Source: Bettongia penicillata ogilbyi (taxonomy: Eukaryota; Chordata; Mammalia; Diprotodontia; Potoroidae). Taken from it: 64,000 nucleotides of DNA. The stretch lies in NCBI GenBank assembly GCA_023548195.1, contig JAJHZJ010000800.1:744001-808000 (forward strand). The letters run 5' to 3'. Made by a program: the position numbers and the translations under genes. A model generated the notes under the pieces. That model saw nothing but the letters and a program-made list of their open reading frames with translations. It did not search any database and was not told the DNA's origin. This document shows, piece by piece, positions 46,103 to 56,701 of the stretch. Each line of letters starts with the position of its first letter. The stretch's first letter is position 1.

Positions 46103-46352
46103 GATAGGCAGATGGATAGAGTACTGGGTCCAGAGTTAGGAAAACCTAAATTTAAATCCAGGCTCAGACATTTACTAACTATGGGACCTTGGGTAAGTCA
46201 CTTAACTTCTGTTTGCCTCAGTTTCCTGAACTGTTAAGTGAGGTAATAATATCACCCACTTCCCAGGGTTGTTGTGAGGATCCAATGAGATAGTATTTGT
46301 AAAGTGCTTAGTGCCTGATACATAGTATACAAATACCAGCTACTACTATGGC
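46103..46352 (+). mobile_element. MIR SINE, full length
   Basis: 'gatggatagagtactgggtcc', 'gggaccttgggtaagtcactta', 'gggttgttgtgaggatccaatgagatag', 'aaagtgcttagtgcctgatac'. Confidence 0.85.
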
Positions 46353-46590
46353 TGCTGCTACTATTGTCATTCAGACATTTTTCAGTCATGTCTGACTCTT
46401 CATGTCTCCAATTGGTGTTGTCTTGGCAGAGATACTGGAAAGGTTTACCATTTCCTTCTCCAGCTTATTTTACAGATGAAGAAACTGAGGCAAATAGAGT
46501 TAAGTGACTTGCTCAGGGTCATATAGCTAGTGTCTGAGGCCAGATTTGAATTCAGGAAGGGGAGTCTTTCTGATTCCAAGTCCAGTGTTC
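46353..46590 (-). mobile_element. Mar1-like SINE
   Basis: 'tttcagtcatgtctgactcttc', 'gtcttggcagagatactgg', 'ttccttctccagc', 'cagatgaagaaactgaggc', then the inverted head. Confidence 0.87.
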
Positions 46591-46616
46591 TATTACTACT
46601 ACTGCTACTACTACTG

Positions 46617-46672
<56 letters not shown>

Positions 46673-46730
46673 ACTACTAGTACTACTACTACTACTACCA
46701 CTACTACTACTACTACCACTACTACTATAG
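46591..46730. repeat. Compound (ACT)n/(GCT)n microsatellite
   Basis: About 140 bases of ACT units with a pure GCT block near 46,653-46,672 and CCA interruptions. It sits where the SINE head ends, and produces a spurious poly-Leu frame. Confidence 0.95.
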
Positions 46731-47544
46731 TACTGAAACTAATAGACTCAAGACTTTCTGGTTAGATAATTAAATCTTTTAATTGACTACTGAGGAGAAA
46801 AAACCAAAAGAAGCTTCTCAGTCTGGGCTACTTAGATGTGTCAAGCTTCTTAGAATGCTACACTTAGATACTTGTTGAATTGCATTCTACCTTAGACACT
46901 GTATAGTAGTGGATTTTGTGCCCAAGGAAGGCCCATTAACTCTTTCAGACCCTTGGATTTCATTTAGTGTAGTGGTTTTAGAATTCCAAGTTTGCCTTCA
47001 CATCCTTTCCCTGGACCTTGGTTATTTCCTCTGGAAACTGAATGGGTTGAACTAAATGTCTTCTCAGGTTCCTTCTCATACTGAATTTATGATCCTTGGA
47101 GAGAGGATTTCGCAACCCAGGGTCCGTAGATTTCTGGGGGTTTATGAACTTGAAAAAATTACATTTTATTTTAACTGACCTCTAAAAATTGGCATTTCTT
47201 TCAATTATGAGATAAGGAAGCATTATTCTGAAGAGTCCATTGATTCCACCAAATTGCCAAGGGGTTTCATGACCCCCCAAAAAGGTTTAGAACTCTAGAC
47301 GTTCCTTGAAGATAATCATGGTTGTGACTAGTATGCTTAACATGAGTCTCTTCTAGTCTCTCCAGGCCCCAGTAAAAACTACACCATGACTTAAGGCTTT
47401 AGGACATGAAAGGCAATTTGGAAGGATTTTTTAATCTCAAAAATCAGAAAGCCATGGTTTTATTACAAAACAAGATTTTTGTGAGGGATATTTCTCTGAT
47501 TTTATTCTCCTGTGGTAGAACCTCATAAATAAGGGAGAGAGCTG

Positions 47545-47740
47545 GATTTAGGGTGGGATAGTGGAAAAGCCACTGACTTTGGAGTAAGAGACCCTGGGTT
47601 CAAATCCCTATTCTGTTCCTTAACGGTGTTTTGTGATCTTAGGTATATCATTTCATGTATGTACTTAGCATTTTGCCTTTCAATTCCTAATACCTAACAT
47701 GGTGGCTTGCTTACAGTAGGATCAATTATGGCCAATTAAT
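47545..47740 (+). mobile_element. MIR SINE, diverged
   Basis: 'gggatagtggaaaagccactgac', 'gaccctgggttcaaatccc', 'tgatcttaggtatatcattt'. The tail is diverged. Confidence 0.6.
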
Positions 47741-47959
47741 CAATATTTCTAAGGTTGGGAAGGTGCAATATATAACTTGGGTCTCATAAAGTGAAAAAGG
47801 TGTTAAGTTGGTTGTAGCAGGAATTTGAATAAAAAGTCCAATGAAGATGGAATTTTTCCACTTTACTGTTCTATTGGTGCTGTTAGACTTTAATGTTCTG
47901 TGAATTGTTGAAAGAGAATATTTCATATCTGATTTTCCCCCAAAAGCTAAACAGGAGCA

Positions 47960-48150
47960 TAGATTTAGAAGTGGAAGGGAGCCTTAGAAGTCCTCTCTAA
48001 TTTCATAGATGGGTTTACTCATGTCTAGTGAAATAAAAAAAAAATTTGGCTAAGGTCCCACAAGTAATTAGTAAAAGAACCAGAATTTGAATTTGGGCCC
48101 CTGAATCTAAATTCAGCATTCTTTCTTTTGTAGCTATCATCCTACTTTCT
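47960..48150 (-). mobile_element. MIR3/Ther-2 SINE
   Basis: 'tttagaagtggaagggagcc', 'tttggctaaggtcccacaag', 'cagaatttgaatttgggcc'. Confidence 0.7.
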
Positions 48151-48169
48151 AGCCATCATGTAATTGGGC

Positions 48170-48332
48170 CATCACAGGAACCTTGTGAGATGGTCAGGAA
48201 AGATTTAAAAATCCTGATTTGACAGATGAGAAATCTGAGCCTAAATTGACTTGGTCAAGGATACACAGGTAGTCATGGAACTGGGAACAGAAGCTATGTC
48301 TCCTGACTTCTACTCCAGGGCTCCCACTGTCT
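48170..48332 (-). mobile_element. MIR SINE
   Basis: 'ccttgtgagatggtcagg', 'gacagatgagaaatctgagc', 'cttggtcaaggatacacag'. Confidence 0.65.
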
Positions 48333-48746
48333 CATGATGTTTATCTTGTTGCTTTTAATTTCTTTTCTCTGGCTTTCTACCTCTTCACTCAACTGAAACT
48401 ACTCCAAAGTTTCCAGGATTTCTTACCTGCCAAATCCAATGACTTTTTCTTAGTCTCATCCTTCTTGACCTTTCTACTATATTTGATGCTGTTGATTCAC
48501 TATTCCTGAATTCTCTCTTTTCCCTGGATTTCCATGGTACTGCTCTCTCTTGGTTTACCTTCTACATCTCTGACCATTCGGTCTCCTTTATTAGATCATT
48601 TTCCATATCATAGCCCATAACTGTGGATGTACCCCTAGGTATAATTTGGCTCTTCTTTTGTTGGTTTTCTCATTAGCTCTAATGGGTTTAATTATCAACT
48701 CTATACAGATGATTCCCAGATCTACATATCCAACGTTAGTCTTTAT

Positions 48747-49262
48747 TTTTTATTGTATATTTTATTGTCCCCCATTGACATGTTAAAACAATTTTTTAAC
48801 ATTTGGTTGTTTTTTCTTAAAGTTTTGAGTTCTGAATTCTACCCCTCTCCTCTCTCTTCCCTTAGACAGTATACAAAGAAATATAGGTTATACATATGCA
48901 ATCATGTAAAACATTTCTATATTAGTCATTTTGTACAAGAAGATTTGAATAAAAGTGAAAAGTGAAAAATGATTCAGCCTGTATTCAAACAATATCAGTT
49001 CTTTCTTTGGAGGTGGATAATATGCTTCATCATTAGTCCTTTGGGATTTTCTTGGAACATTGTATTTCTGAGAATAGCTAAGTCATCCACAGTTTTTCAT
49101 CATACGCTATTGCCATTACTGTGTACAGCATTGTCTTGGTTCTGCTCACTTCACTTTGCATCAGTTCAAAGTAAGTCTTTCCAGGTTTTCCTGAGATCAT
49201 CCTGCTTGTCATTTCTTATAGCACAGTAGTAATTCTATCATACTTACATACCACAGCTAGCA
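48747..49262 (-). mobile_element. L1 3' end inserted in L2, with target duplication
   Basis: A 516-base insert flanked by a perfect 11-base duplication, ttagtctttat, at 48,736-48,746 and 49,263-49,273. Complement reading has the A-rich end at the left ('ttattttttattgtatattttattg') and L1 3' sequence such as 'gttctgctcacttcactttgcatcag' and 'catttcttatagcacagtag'. 5'-truncated, as usual for L1. Confidence 0.88.
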
Positions 49263-50101
49263 TTAGTCTTTATAATGGGCTCCAATTCCATATTTCAAAC
49301 TACTTATTAGACATCTCAAACTGGTTGTACCATAGATATCGCAAACTCAACATTTTCAAAGCAAAATTAATTATCTTTCCCTTCCTTACTCCTTTGCTGT
49401 CAATGTACCCATCTTAGAACTTCTCAATTTAATCACCCGGCTTCACAAACTCAGTATCATCCTCTGCTCCTCATTCTCAGTTACTCCACATTTCCAACCA
49501 GTAGTCAAATCTTAGTGTTTCTATTTCCACATCTTTTGAATATATCTTTTTCTCACCACTCACCAGGCTACCACTTGACTTTGGGCCCTCCTGACTTATC
49601 ACCTAAACTATTAGAAAAGGTTCTTAAATGATCTTCATGCCTCAAGTCTCTCCCTTCCAATCCATCCTTCAGACGGATTTTTCTAAAGCACAGATCTTAC
49701 CATGTCATTCCCCACCCTCTCAATTAACTACTATAGTTTTCTATGACCTCCAGGATCAAATATAAAATCCTCTGTTTGGCCTTTAAAGACCTTTACAATC
49801 TAGTCTCAGCTTACCTTTCCAGCCTTGTTACACATCGCTTTCTTTCAAGTACATTGTATTCTAATCAAATAGACCCTTTGATTGGTCCTTATTTACGATC
49901 CTCCATCTTCCAGTCTTTGTTCTGTAGTGCTAACTCTCCCCTGTGCCTGAAATCCTTCCCCTCCTCAACTTTACACCTTAGATTCCATAACTTTTTCAAG
50001 GTTTTGCTGGAAGGCCACCTTTTAAATACAGCCTTTTCCCATTCTCCCCAATTGCTAATACCTTCCCTCTATGATTTCTTTTCATTTACAATCTCTTATC
50101 T

Positions 50102-50370
50102 TGTGGCACAATGGATGGAGCCTTGGACCTGAAGTCCGAAAGTCAGAAAGAACAGAGTTCAAATCCAGCCTCAGATACTTACTAATTATGTGACCTTGGG
50201 CAAGTAATATCATTTTTGTTTACCTTAGTTTCTTCAACTGTAAAATGGGGATAATAATAGCGTCCTGAAAGGATCGTTGTGAGAATATAATGAGAGAATA
50301 TATGTAAGATGCTTAGGATAATGCCTGGCATTTAATAGGTGCTTAATTAATACTTATTTCAGATATATAT
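50102..50370 (+). mobile_element. MIR SINE inserted in L2
   Basis: 'tggcacaatggatggagcc', 'gtgaccttgggcaagtaatatc', 'gatcgttgtgagaatataatgag', 'gcctggcatttaataggtgc'. Confidence 0.8.
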
Positions 50371-50440
50371 TTAATTAATACTTATTTCATACACATATAC
50401 ACACACACATTGCATGTTCTCTCTCTTTAGATTGTGAACT

Positions 50441-50625
50441 CCTTGGCAAAGATACTGGAGTGGTTTGCAATTTTCTTCTCTGGTGCATTTTACAGATGAG
50501 GAAATTAAGGCAAACCAAGTTAAGTGACTTGTCCAGGGTCACAACATTAGTATCTAAGGCTAGATTTGAACTCAAGTCTTTCTGACTTCAGGCCTGGTAC
50601 TCTATCACTGTGCCATCTAGCTGCC
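50441..50625 (-). mobile_element. Mar1-like SINE inserted in L2
   Basis: 'cttggcaaagatactggagtgg', 'gatgaggaaattaaggc', 'cttgtccagggtcac', 'tctatcactgtgccatctagctgcc'. 3'-truncated relative to the SINE. Confidence 0.85.
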
Positions 50626-51094
50626 TTTTCACATGCAGTAAGTGCTTAATAAATGCAGTTAACTGACTGGTTACACAAACCTTTACCTGCCCGCATGTGG
50701 TGTATCTTTCATGTATATTACATGGGAATTCCAAGTTAGTTTTCTTTCTAAGGTGTATAGCTCTCAATCTAGGCGGAAGACTTTGGCTTAAAATGTGCTC
50801 CTACCTGGGGATTGGTGAGGGACAGGGAATGGTGGGAGCTAGGAAGAGGCCTCTCTGAGAGCAGGAAGTCCACTTGCTCCCTCTCTGCCAATGCTGCATG
50901 AACATTTTGGCTGTTCTCTTCTTATCCCCATCCCCTCCCATCAATGTGGCTTCTTTACTGATCAATGATCAATTGTTTCTTTTTGCCCCATATCATGGTG
51001 TCTCCTTTCTAGAAGAATGTTCTTGGGGAGGTAAAGATGTTGAGATAAGTGTGGTGGAAAAAGATTTTTGGTAAAAGGAGTCAGGGAGACAACA

Positions 51095-51297
51095 TGGCAG
51101 AATGGAGAGGAAAGCATTTTGGATTTTGGGGGCAGAGAAGTCAGTCTCCGTTTCCAGCTCTCTTGTGTAGGATATGTTAGACCTTGGACAAGTTACTTCG
51201 TTTCTGTCATCTCAACTTCCTCATTTGTAAAACTAGGGGACTGGACTAGATGAACCCTGGGATCCTTTCCAGTTCTGAAGCTGTTGAATTCTGAGGA
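51095..51297 (+). mobile_element. MIR3/Ther-2 SINE
   Basis: 'ccttggacaagttacttcg', 'ctcatttgtaaaactaggggactgg', 'gatcctttccagttctgaag'. Confidence 0.72.
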
Positions 51298-51357
51298 TGG
51301 GTCATCCCCATAGAGATCAATTAGGGAAGCTTTCCTTAGAATTCTTTTACTGTAATA

Positions 51358-51762
51358 CATTGTTGTTTGCCCTTCATTCTTGAATGACATCAGGAGGGTG
51401 ATGTCTTGAATTGCAAGTGAGTTGGATTTAAGTGAGGCAGAGCTGTGCAAAGTCGTCAGCCTCACCCTCTCCAATAGAATCATCAGAGTCCATGGCAAGA
51501 CATATGTCAGGATGACTGGCAATGGTCCAAGATGCAGTGGGAGACCCTGGTCTTTTTAAGCTGTCTTTCCTAGGTCTCAGTTTGAGGCAACATCCATTCA
51601 GTAATTAGGTAAGATTAGTTAAGTAATCAATTAGGAAGATTAGGTAAGAACTGAGGCAAAAGATGGTCTAGTTTACCTTCACAAAAGAATCGGTCTGAGA
51701 AAGGAAGACCATCTGAGTTTCTGGCTAGAACAGAAACAATTGCTATTTATAAGCCACAAAAC
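51358..51762 (-). mobile_element. Long repeat sharing the WALLSI-type SINE tail (copy 3)
   Basis: Matches copy 1 over its whole length: 'cccttcattcttgaatgacatcagg', 'ggatttaagtgaggcagagctgtgc', then the extension 'ctaggtctcagtttgaggcaac', 'gagtttctggctagaacagaaacaattgc'. Confidence 0.72.
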
Positions 51763-51825
51763 CAAAATGATCTCTGTACTAACGTTCACACCAAGGATGA
51801 GTTTCTTCTTATTTACTAGAAGAGA

Positions 51826-51998
51826 TGGCATTGTGCAGTGAATAGAAAACACTGAACTTGGAGTCAGGAAGATCTCAAAACTTGGTTCAAGCTAAGTCAT
51901 TTAACTTTTCTATGCTTCAGTTGCCACATCTGTAAAGAGAGGTTGTTGGATTTAGTGGACTCCAAGATTCCTCCTATTTCTAAATCTGTGATACAATG
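51826..51998 (+). mobile_element. MIR3/Ther-2 SINE
   Basis: 'ggcattgtgcagtgaatag', 'cttggagtcaggaagatc', 'ccaagattcctcctatttctaaatctgtg'. Confidence 0.72.
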
Positions 51999-52254
51999 AC
52001 TTCTCTCTTCCCTTTCCTATTGGAGAATGTCCTATTCTCCTCCTTTGCTCCTACCTACCCTACATCCCACCCTGTTTTGGCCCCCTTTAGTCTCAAGAAT
52101 TCTAGAATCTGAGAGAATCAACAGCTCTGTGGTGAGGATAGGAATGACAGGAAGAGGTAGACTTTAAAAAATGAAGCTTTTTGGTATGTAATTTAATTAG
52201 TATAGGAATTTGTGGTGAGAAATGTCCCTGTACGAAAATAATCAGTATCCATTC

Positions 52255-52412
52255 AGCAATTTGGAGACTTAGATAATTGTCCAGGGGTTCAGAGAAGTTA
52301 AGTGACTTGCTCATGATTGCACAGCCAACATGTCAGTGGTAAGACTTGTACTCAGGTCTTGCTGATGTTGAAATTGTTTTTTCTATCCATCGTGCCATGC
52401 TGACTCTCCCTG
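52255..52412 (-). mobile_element. MIR SINE
   Basis: 'agagaagttaagtgacttgctc', 'gtggtaagacttgtactcagg', 'ttctatccatcgtgccatgc'. Confidence 0.7.
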
Positions 52413-53082
52413 TGGAGGGAAGTGCATTAAATAACTCATTTTTAATCATTATTCTATATGAAGTCAATGATATAATGCAAACAGACACCAGAAAGCCTGG
52501 CAGGAGTCCTACACCTTTCTAGCACAAGGAAAAATGGAAAGTAACATTGAAAAATTAAAAGCAGTTTTTGTGGTTTCTGCTCATCCAAACGCCAGGAGCT
52601 GCTAAGTCTCATCTATGTTGGGTGTAGAGTAGGAAGTCTGGCAACTAGGAAACAAAGGAACACTACCCTCATGCAAGGGATTGTTCCTGTTACCTCTCTA
52701 TCATTGAACCCAGGGTCACTGGGCTGGCCTCATTCTAGAATCTTGAACTGGAGAATTAAAACACCAGAGAACATTCAGTCCAACCATTATCCATAGCATA
52801 AATGCCTATAATATCTCCAAATAAATGACCACCTATCCTTAACCCTCTAACACTTGCAGTGACTTGAACACACTACACCCCAAGGCAGCCTATTCCATTT
52901 TGGGATAGCTCTTAATATAAAAGTTTTCCTTATATTGAACCAAAATCTGCCTCTACAACTGGTACCCATCTGAGCCTAGGACTAAACAGAAATAGTTTGT
53001 CTTTTCTCTATGTGACAATTATTCAAATGTTTGAAGATAGCAACTGGCTCCCCCCAATTCCATTCTCCATCAACAAACATGG

Positions 53083-53319
53083 AGCAATGCAACAGGCATT
53101 TGTTAAGCACCTGTTATGTGACAGCGATACAAAGAAAGGCAAAAAAATCCCTACCTTTAAGGAACTTATAGTCTAATGGAGCAGACAACATGCAAATAAT
53201 TATGTATGAACAAGATATATCCAGGATATATTGGAGATAATCACAAAGGGGGCATTTAGGAGGATTAAGAAAGGCTTCTTGTAGAAGGTGGAATTTTAGC
53301 TGGGACTTAAGGGAAGGCA
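53083..53319 (-). mobile_element. L2 3' end inserted in CR1/L3
   Basis: 'ggcatttgttaagcacctgttatgtgac', 'aaggaacttatagtctaatgg', 'aggcttcttgtagaaggtggaattttagctgg'. Confidence 0.75.
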
Positions 53320-53451
53320 TTCTTAGTTTCTCTACCATCCAAGTGCTGCAACTCAGAGTCGTTGAACTGACTCCATAGTTTCTTCAGGTGATGCTTGTAG
53401 GGCATAGTTTCTAGTCACCTCATCATCCTAATTGATTTCATTCCATTCCAT

Positions 53452-53576
53452 TGAATTCAACAAACATCATTCTAGGGTCTGTCTACTATAAGTAAAACAC
53501 TGATCTAGACTCTGATAGAAAAAAAACCCCAGAATCACATAATCCCTGACCTCAAGGGGCTTATATAGCACTAAAC
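53452..53576 (-). mobile_element. L2 3' end inserted in CR1/L3
   Basis: 'attcaacaaacatcattctaggg', 'ccctgacctcaaggggcttatatagc'. Diverged. Confidence 0.55.
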
Positions 53577-54405
53577 TCTCTTCTGGATCTGATCCAGTTT
53601 GGCAGTGTCCCTTTTGAAATTTGAGCATGGGCTCAGATTCAATCCAGCTCAGACTGTATCTGGATCACTTGTCAATATAAGCGTCACAAATAGTGAGACT
53701 TCTTAAGAGTCAACCCAATATGGCAAATCTTTAAATTTAAATTTTGTTTTACTTTGAAAAAAATTTGACATGGAAAATAGGACATAACATCGCAGATATC
53801 CTCTGATTGGGCAACATATAGCACCACTGTTCTCTACCTTACTCAGGACAGTAGGTTTTAAAATGCAGCCAATGATTGTTTGCATTAAACTTTTGGCTAC
53901 CAAAATATCCTGATGACTCATATTGAACCACTAAAATCCCTAGGTAGACTTTCTTCATTTGAACTATTTTGTAGACATCTTTCCCACTTTGGACTTAGCC
54001 AAATGATTTTTTGAACCTAAGGGCAAGACTTTACATTTTTCATTCTATTCAAATTCATCTTCTTAGTTTCAGACTATTGTTTGAACCTGTGGTGATCTTT
54101 GTGGGACTTTATTCTGACACTGAATGAATTAGTAAACTCTCCTAGCTCTGAGACCAGCATAAATTTGGTCAGCCTGCCATCTGTTTTCCTCTTAGTAATG
54201 GGAAAAAACAGTCAGTGGAATCAGGCCAAGGATAGAACCCTGTATTTCATTAAAGACATCCTTCCAGCTTGAGATTGATCCTTCGATCAGCATTCTTTGA
54301 GTACAGATGGTCAGCCAGTTCTGATGTACTAGGTCAGCTGTGTTTGGCCAGGACACATCTCTTGCCACTTTTCCCACAAGGATGCTGAAGGAGAGTTTTG
54401 TTCCT

Positions 54406-55370
54406 ACCCAGTTATCTTATTTCCGAAACATATCTTTGATCTATCAGTCTAAAAAACCTTTTAAAAAAAGGAAATGAAATTAGCTTAGCATGAACTGTTC
54501 TTTTATTAAAAAAGCTGCCAAATGTAATTTAAAAAAAAAAAACAATAAATCATAATGATAGGTGGCAACAAGTTCAAAATATCATCTGTTCTTTATCATT
54601 TATGGAAGTACGACCAATCGGTATCAGGATGGATGAAAAAAGGTAGAAGGAAGTCAGAGGAAAAGAATAAAAAAGAATCTTCAATAATAACATACACAAG
54701 TCAAGTTCTTTGGTACCTTTCCTTTATTTGGGCAAGAATGTTGGTTCACTAATCATTATTTGTCCTTCACTAACACATGCTAGCTCATGTGTTCACTTCT
54801 TTCTAAATGCTCACAATTCATTCCTTTAATTGAACATTTTGGAATTATAGTCTGACATATCTACTTTCTTCCCTTTTTCAAAAATCCAAACATTTATCTT
54901 CCTCTAGTCCTTCCCCACTTTGATTTTTCACTGTCTCAGAGAGCACTGCTGGTAGTTTATTGATCACATTTGATGATCCTTTTAGGTTGATCCAATGTAT
55001 ATAATGAAGAATAAGTCAATCTCATTGAGGGCATCTATGTGCCTTCTCATCATCTCACTTATTTTTAAAGTTCAATTCATTATTATAGTCTATCCATCCC
55101 AATCTGAAGCCCATTATTACAAGAGAAAACAAGGAAAGTAAATTTTTTCCCTCTCCATTGTCTATTAGTATCTTCCCATCAACTCTTAATATTGATCCTA
55201 TCCCTTCTTTCACTTTTCTTTCACCCCCAACATAAACAAGAAATCCCCCTTTGATGACTTGAGTATTTATCTCAGGCTTTTCTACCTATATGTTCCTTTA
55301 GCTTTGCTGACATTATTCATATAGGATAGTTCAATTTTTGTAATTATTTTCAGTTAATCATGTTTTTGCT
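54406..55370. other. AT-rich intron, origin unclear
   Basis: No gene. A poly(A) run at 54,528-54,542 might mark the end of a retroposed element. 54,830-55,300 resembles inverted L1 in composition but I cannot assign it. Confidence 0.35.
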
Positions 55371-55371
55371 C

Positions 55372-55526
55372 TCATACTTATTAACCAAGGGTAAGACATT
55401 AAAACTACCGAGTTTCACTTTCTTCATCAATAAAATGGAGAGATAAATAGTTGCACTATGTACTTCATAAGGTTGTCAGAAAAGCACTTTGTAAACCTTT
55501 CAGTACTATATAAATGTGAGTTAAAA
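55372..55526 (+). mobile_element. MIR SINE fragment
   Basis: 'ttcactttcttcatcaataaaatgg', 'cataaggttgtcagaaaagc', 'gtactatataaatgtgag'. Confidence 0.6.
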
Positions 55527-55702
55527 TCTGGTCTCAGATACTTACCACCTGTGTGACCCTGGGCAAGTCACTTAATCTTATTTGCTTCAGTTTTCTCCTC
55601 TGTAAAATGAGCTGGAGAAGGAAATGGCAAAGCACTCCTTAATCTTTGCCAAGAAAACCCCAAATAAGGTAATGAAAAGTTGGACATGCCTGAAAAATTA
55701 CT
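55527..55702 (+). mobile_element. Mar1-like SINE, 5'-truncated
   Basis: 'gtgtgaccctgggcaagtcactta', 'gagctggagaaggaaatggc', 'gccaagaaaaccccaaataagg'. Confidence 0.85.
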
Positions 55703-55844
55703 GGACAATATTACTAACATTAATGTCACTATTTGCCCATACTTCCATCTCTTTTACATATCATCTCTATCATTTGTGAGCTACCTATGCAGTGATACTC
55801 TTCAGTGGTATACTTAATGAAACTCTTTATTTTATTGTTTTTGG

Positions 55845-55990
55845 AGGGGGGAAGGCAAGGCAATTGGGGTTAAGTGACTTGCTCAAGGTCACATAGCTAG
55901 TAAGTGTTAAGTATCTGAGGCTGGGTTTGAACTCAGGTCCTCCTGATTCCAGGGCCAGTGCTCTATTCGTTGCACCACCTAGTTGTGTCT
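55845..55990 (-). mobile_element. WALLSI-type SINE head
   Basis: 'aaggcaattggggttaagtgacttg', 'ggctgggtttgaactcagg', 'ccagtgctctattcgttgc', 'accacctagttg'. Confidence 0.82.
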
Positions 55991-56069
55991 GTGAATCTCT
56001 TTAGATACTGTATTCATATTCCCTTCAATTGAATCTTTTTTGTTGCCTGTAACATCAAAAGTTAAGTCC

Positions 56070-56212
56070 TAGGGGCAGGTAGGTGGGCATAGTGGATAGA
56101 GCACTAGCCCTGGAGTCAGGAGGATCTGAGTTTAAATCCAGTTTTAGACAGTTATTTGCTGTGTGACTTTGGGTACATCACTTAACTATTTGCTCCAAAA
56201 ACATTTTTTTAA
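56070..56212 (+). mobile_element. WALLSI-type SINE head
   Basis: 'ggggcaggtaggtgggcatag', 'gagcactagccctggagtc', 'ctgtgtgactttgggtacatc', then an A-rich end. The tail of the 12.8-kb copy is missing. Confidence 0.78.
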
Positions 56213-56701
56213 GTCTCAAGAGCTTTCATTTAAGTGTATTTCTCTTAGATCTATGATTTCATCAGAATAGCGAGCTCCTATTGAGGGGCATTGTGTTCAA
56301 ACCTGACTAGTACATTCTCTGCTATTTATAATTTCAAAGCGTTGTCTGGGGCAGGTGTGGGATTGGAGAGGGGTACTGAAAAGTAAATATATTACCCAGG
56401 ATCATATGAGACTTGAACTCAGATTGTCCAGACTCTAATACCAACTGTCTTTCCAGTATACCAGGCTGCCTTTCTCATTTTTCTTAATCTAACTTTAGTC
56501 TCAGGGCAGATATTCTCTTAATAGGGTTTTTCAAAACATACTTTAGAAAACCCTCATGTAGACACCTGTTTTCAGACTGGGGTCTTGGGAACCATTAGTA
56601 CTTTTTAAGTGTTATCTGCAAGATAAGGATTGATAGTTCTGACTTTAATTCTCACTTCGAATGTTTTTTTGTAATCTTGAATAAAAATTTGATATTGTGG
56701 A

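Larger units (their letters stand above)
48340..50668 (+). mobile_element. L2 LINE, ORF2 end to 3' terminus, interrupted three times
   Basis: Parts are 48,340-48,746, 49,263-50,101, about 50,371-50,440 and 50,626-50,668. They read in L2 order: 'cttgacctttctactatatttgatgctgttgattc', 'acagatgattcccagatc', 'gacatctcaaactgg', 'accatgtcattccccaccc', 'gttttgctggaaggccacc', 'agattgtgaactccttgg' and the terminal 'agtgcttaataaatgc'. Frames are broken. Confidence 0.85.
52745..54405 (-). mobile_element. CR1/L3 LINE 3' region, interrupted twice by L2
   Basis: Blocks at 52,745-53,082, 53,320-53,450 and 53,578-54,405 follow inverted CR1-class order: 'ggcagcctattccattttgg', 'ataaaagttttccttatattgaacc', 'aagggcaagactttacatttttc', 'ggtcagcctgccatctg', 'ccttccagcttgagattgatcc', 'gatggtcagccagttctgatg'. 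No coding remains. Confidence 0.8.

Noticed and set aside
46530..46730. Poly-leucine open frame
   Set aside because: It is a translation of the ACT/GCT microsatellite and the adjoining SINE.
49743..50132. 129-codon frame on the plus strand
   Set aside because: It lies inside the L2 ORF2/3' region and the adjoining MIR; it is a repeat relic, not a gene.
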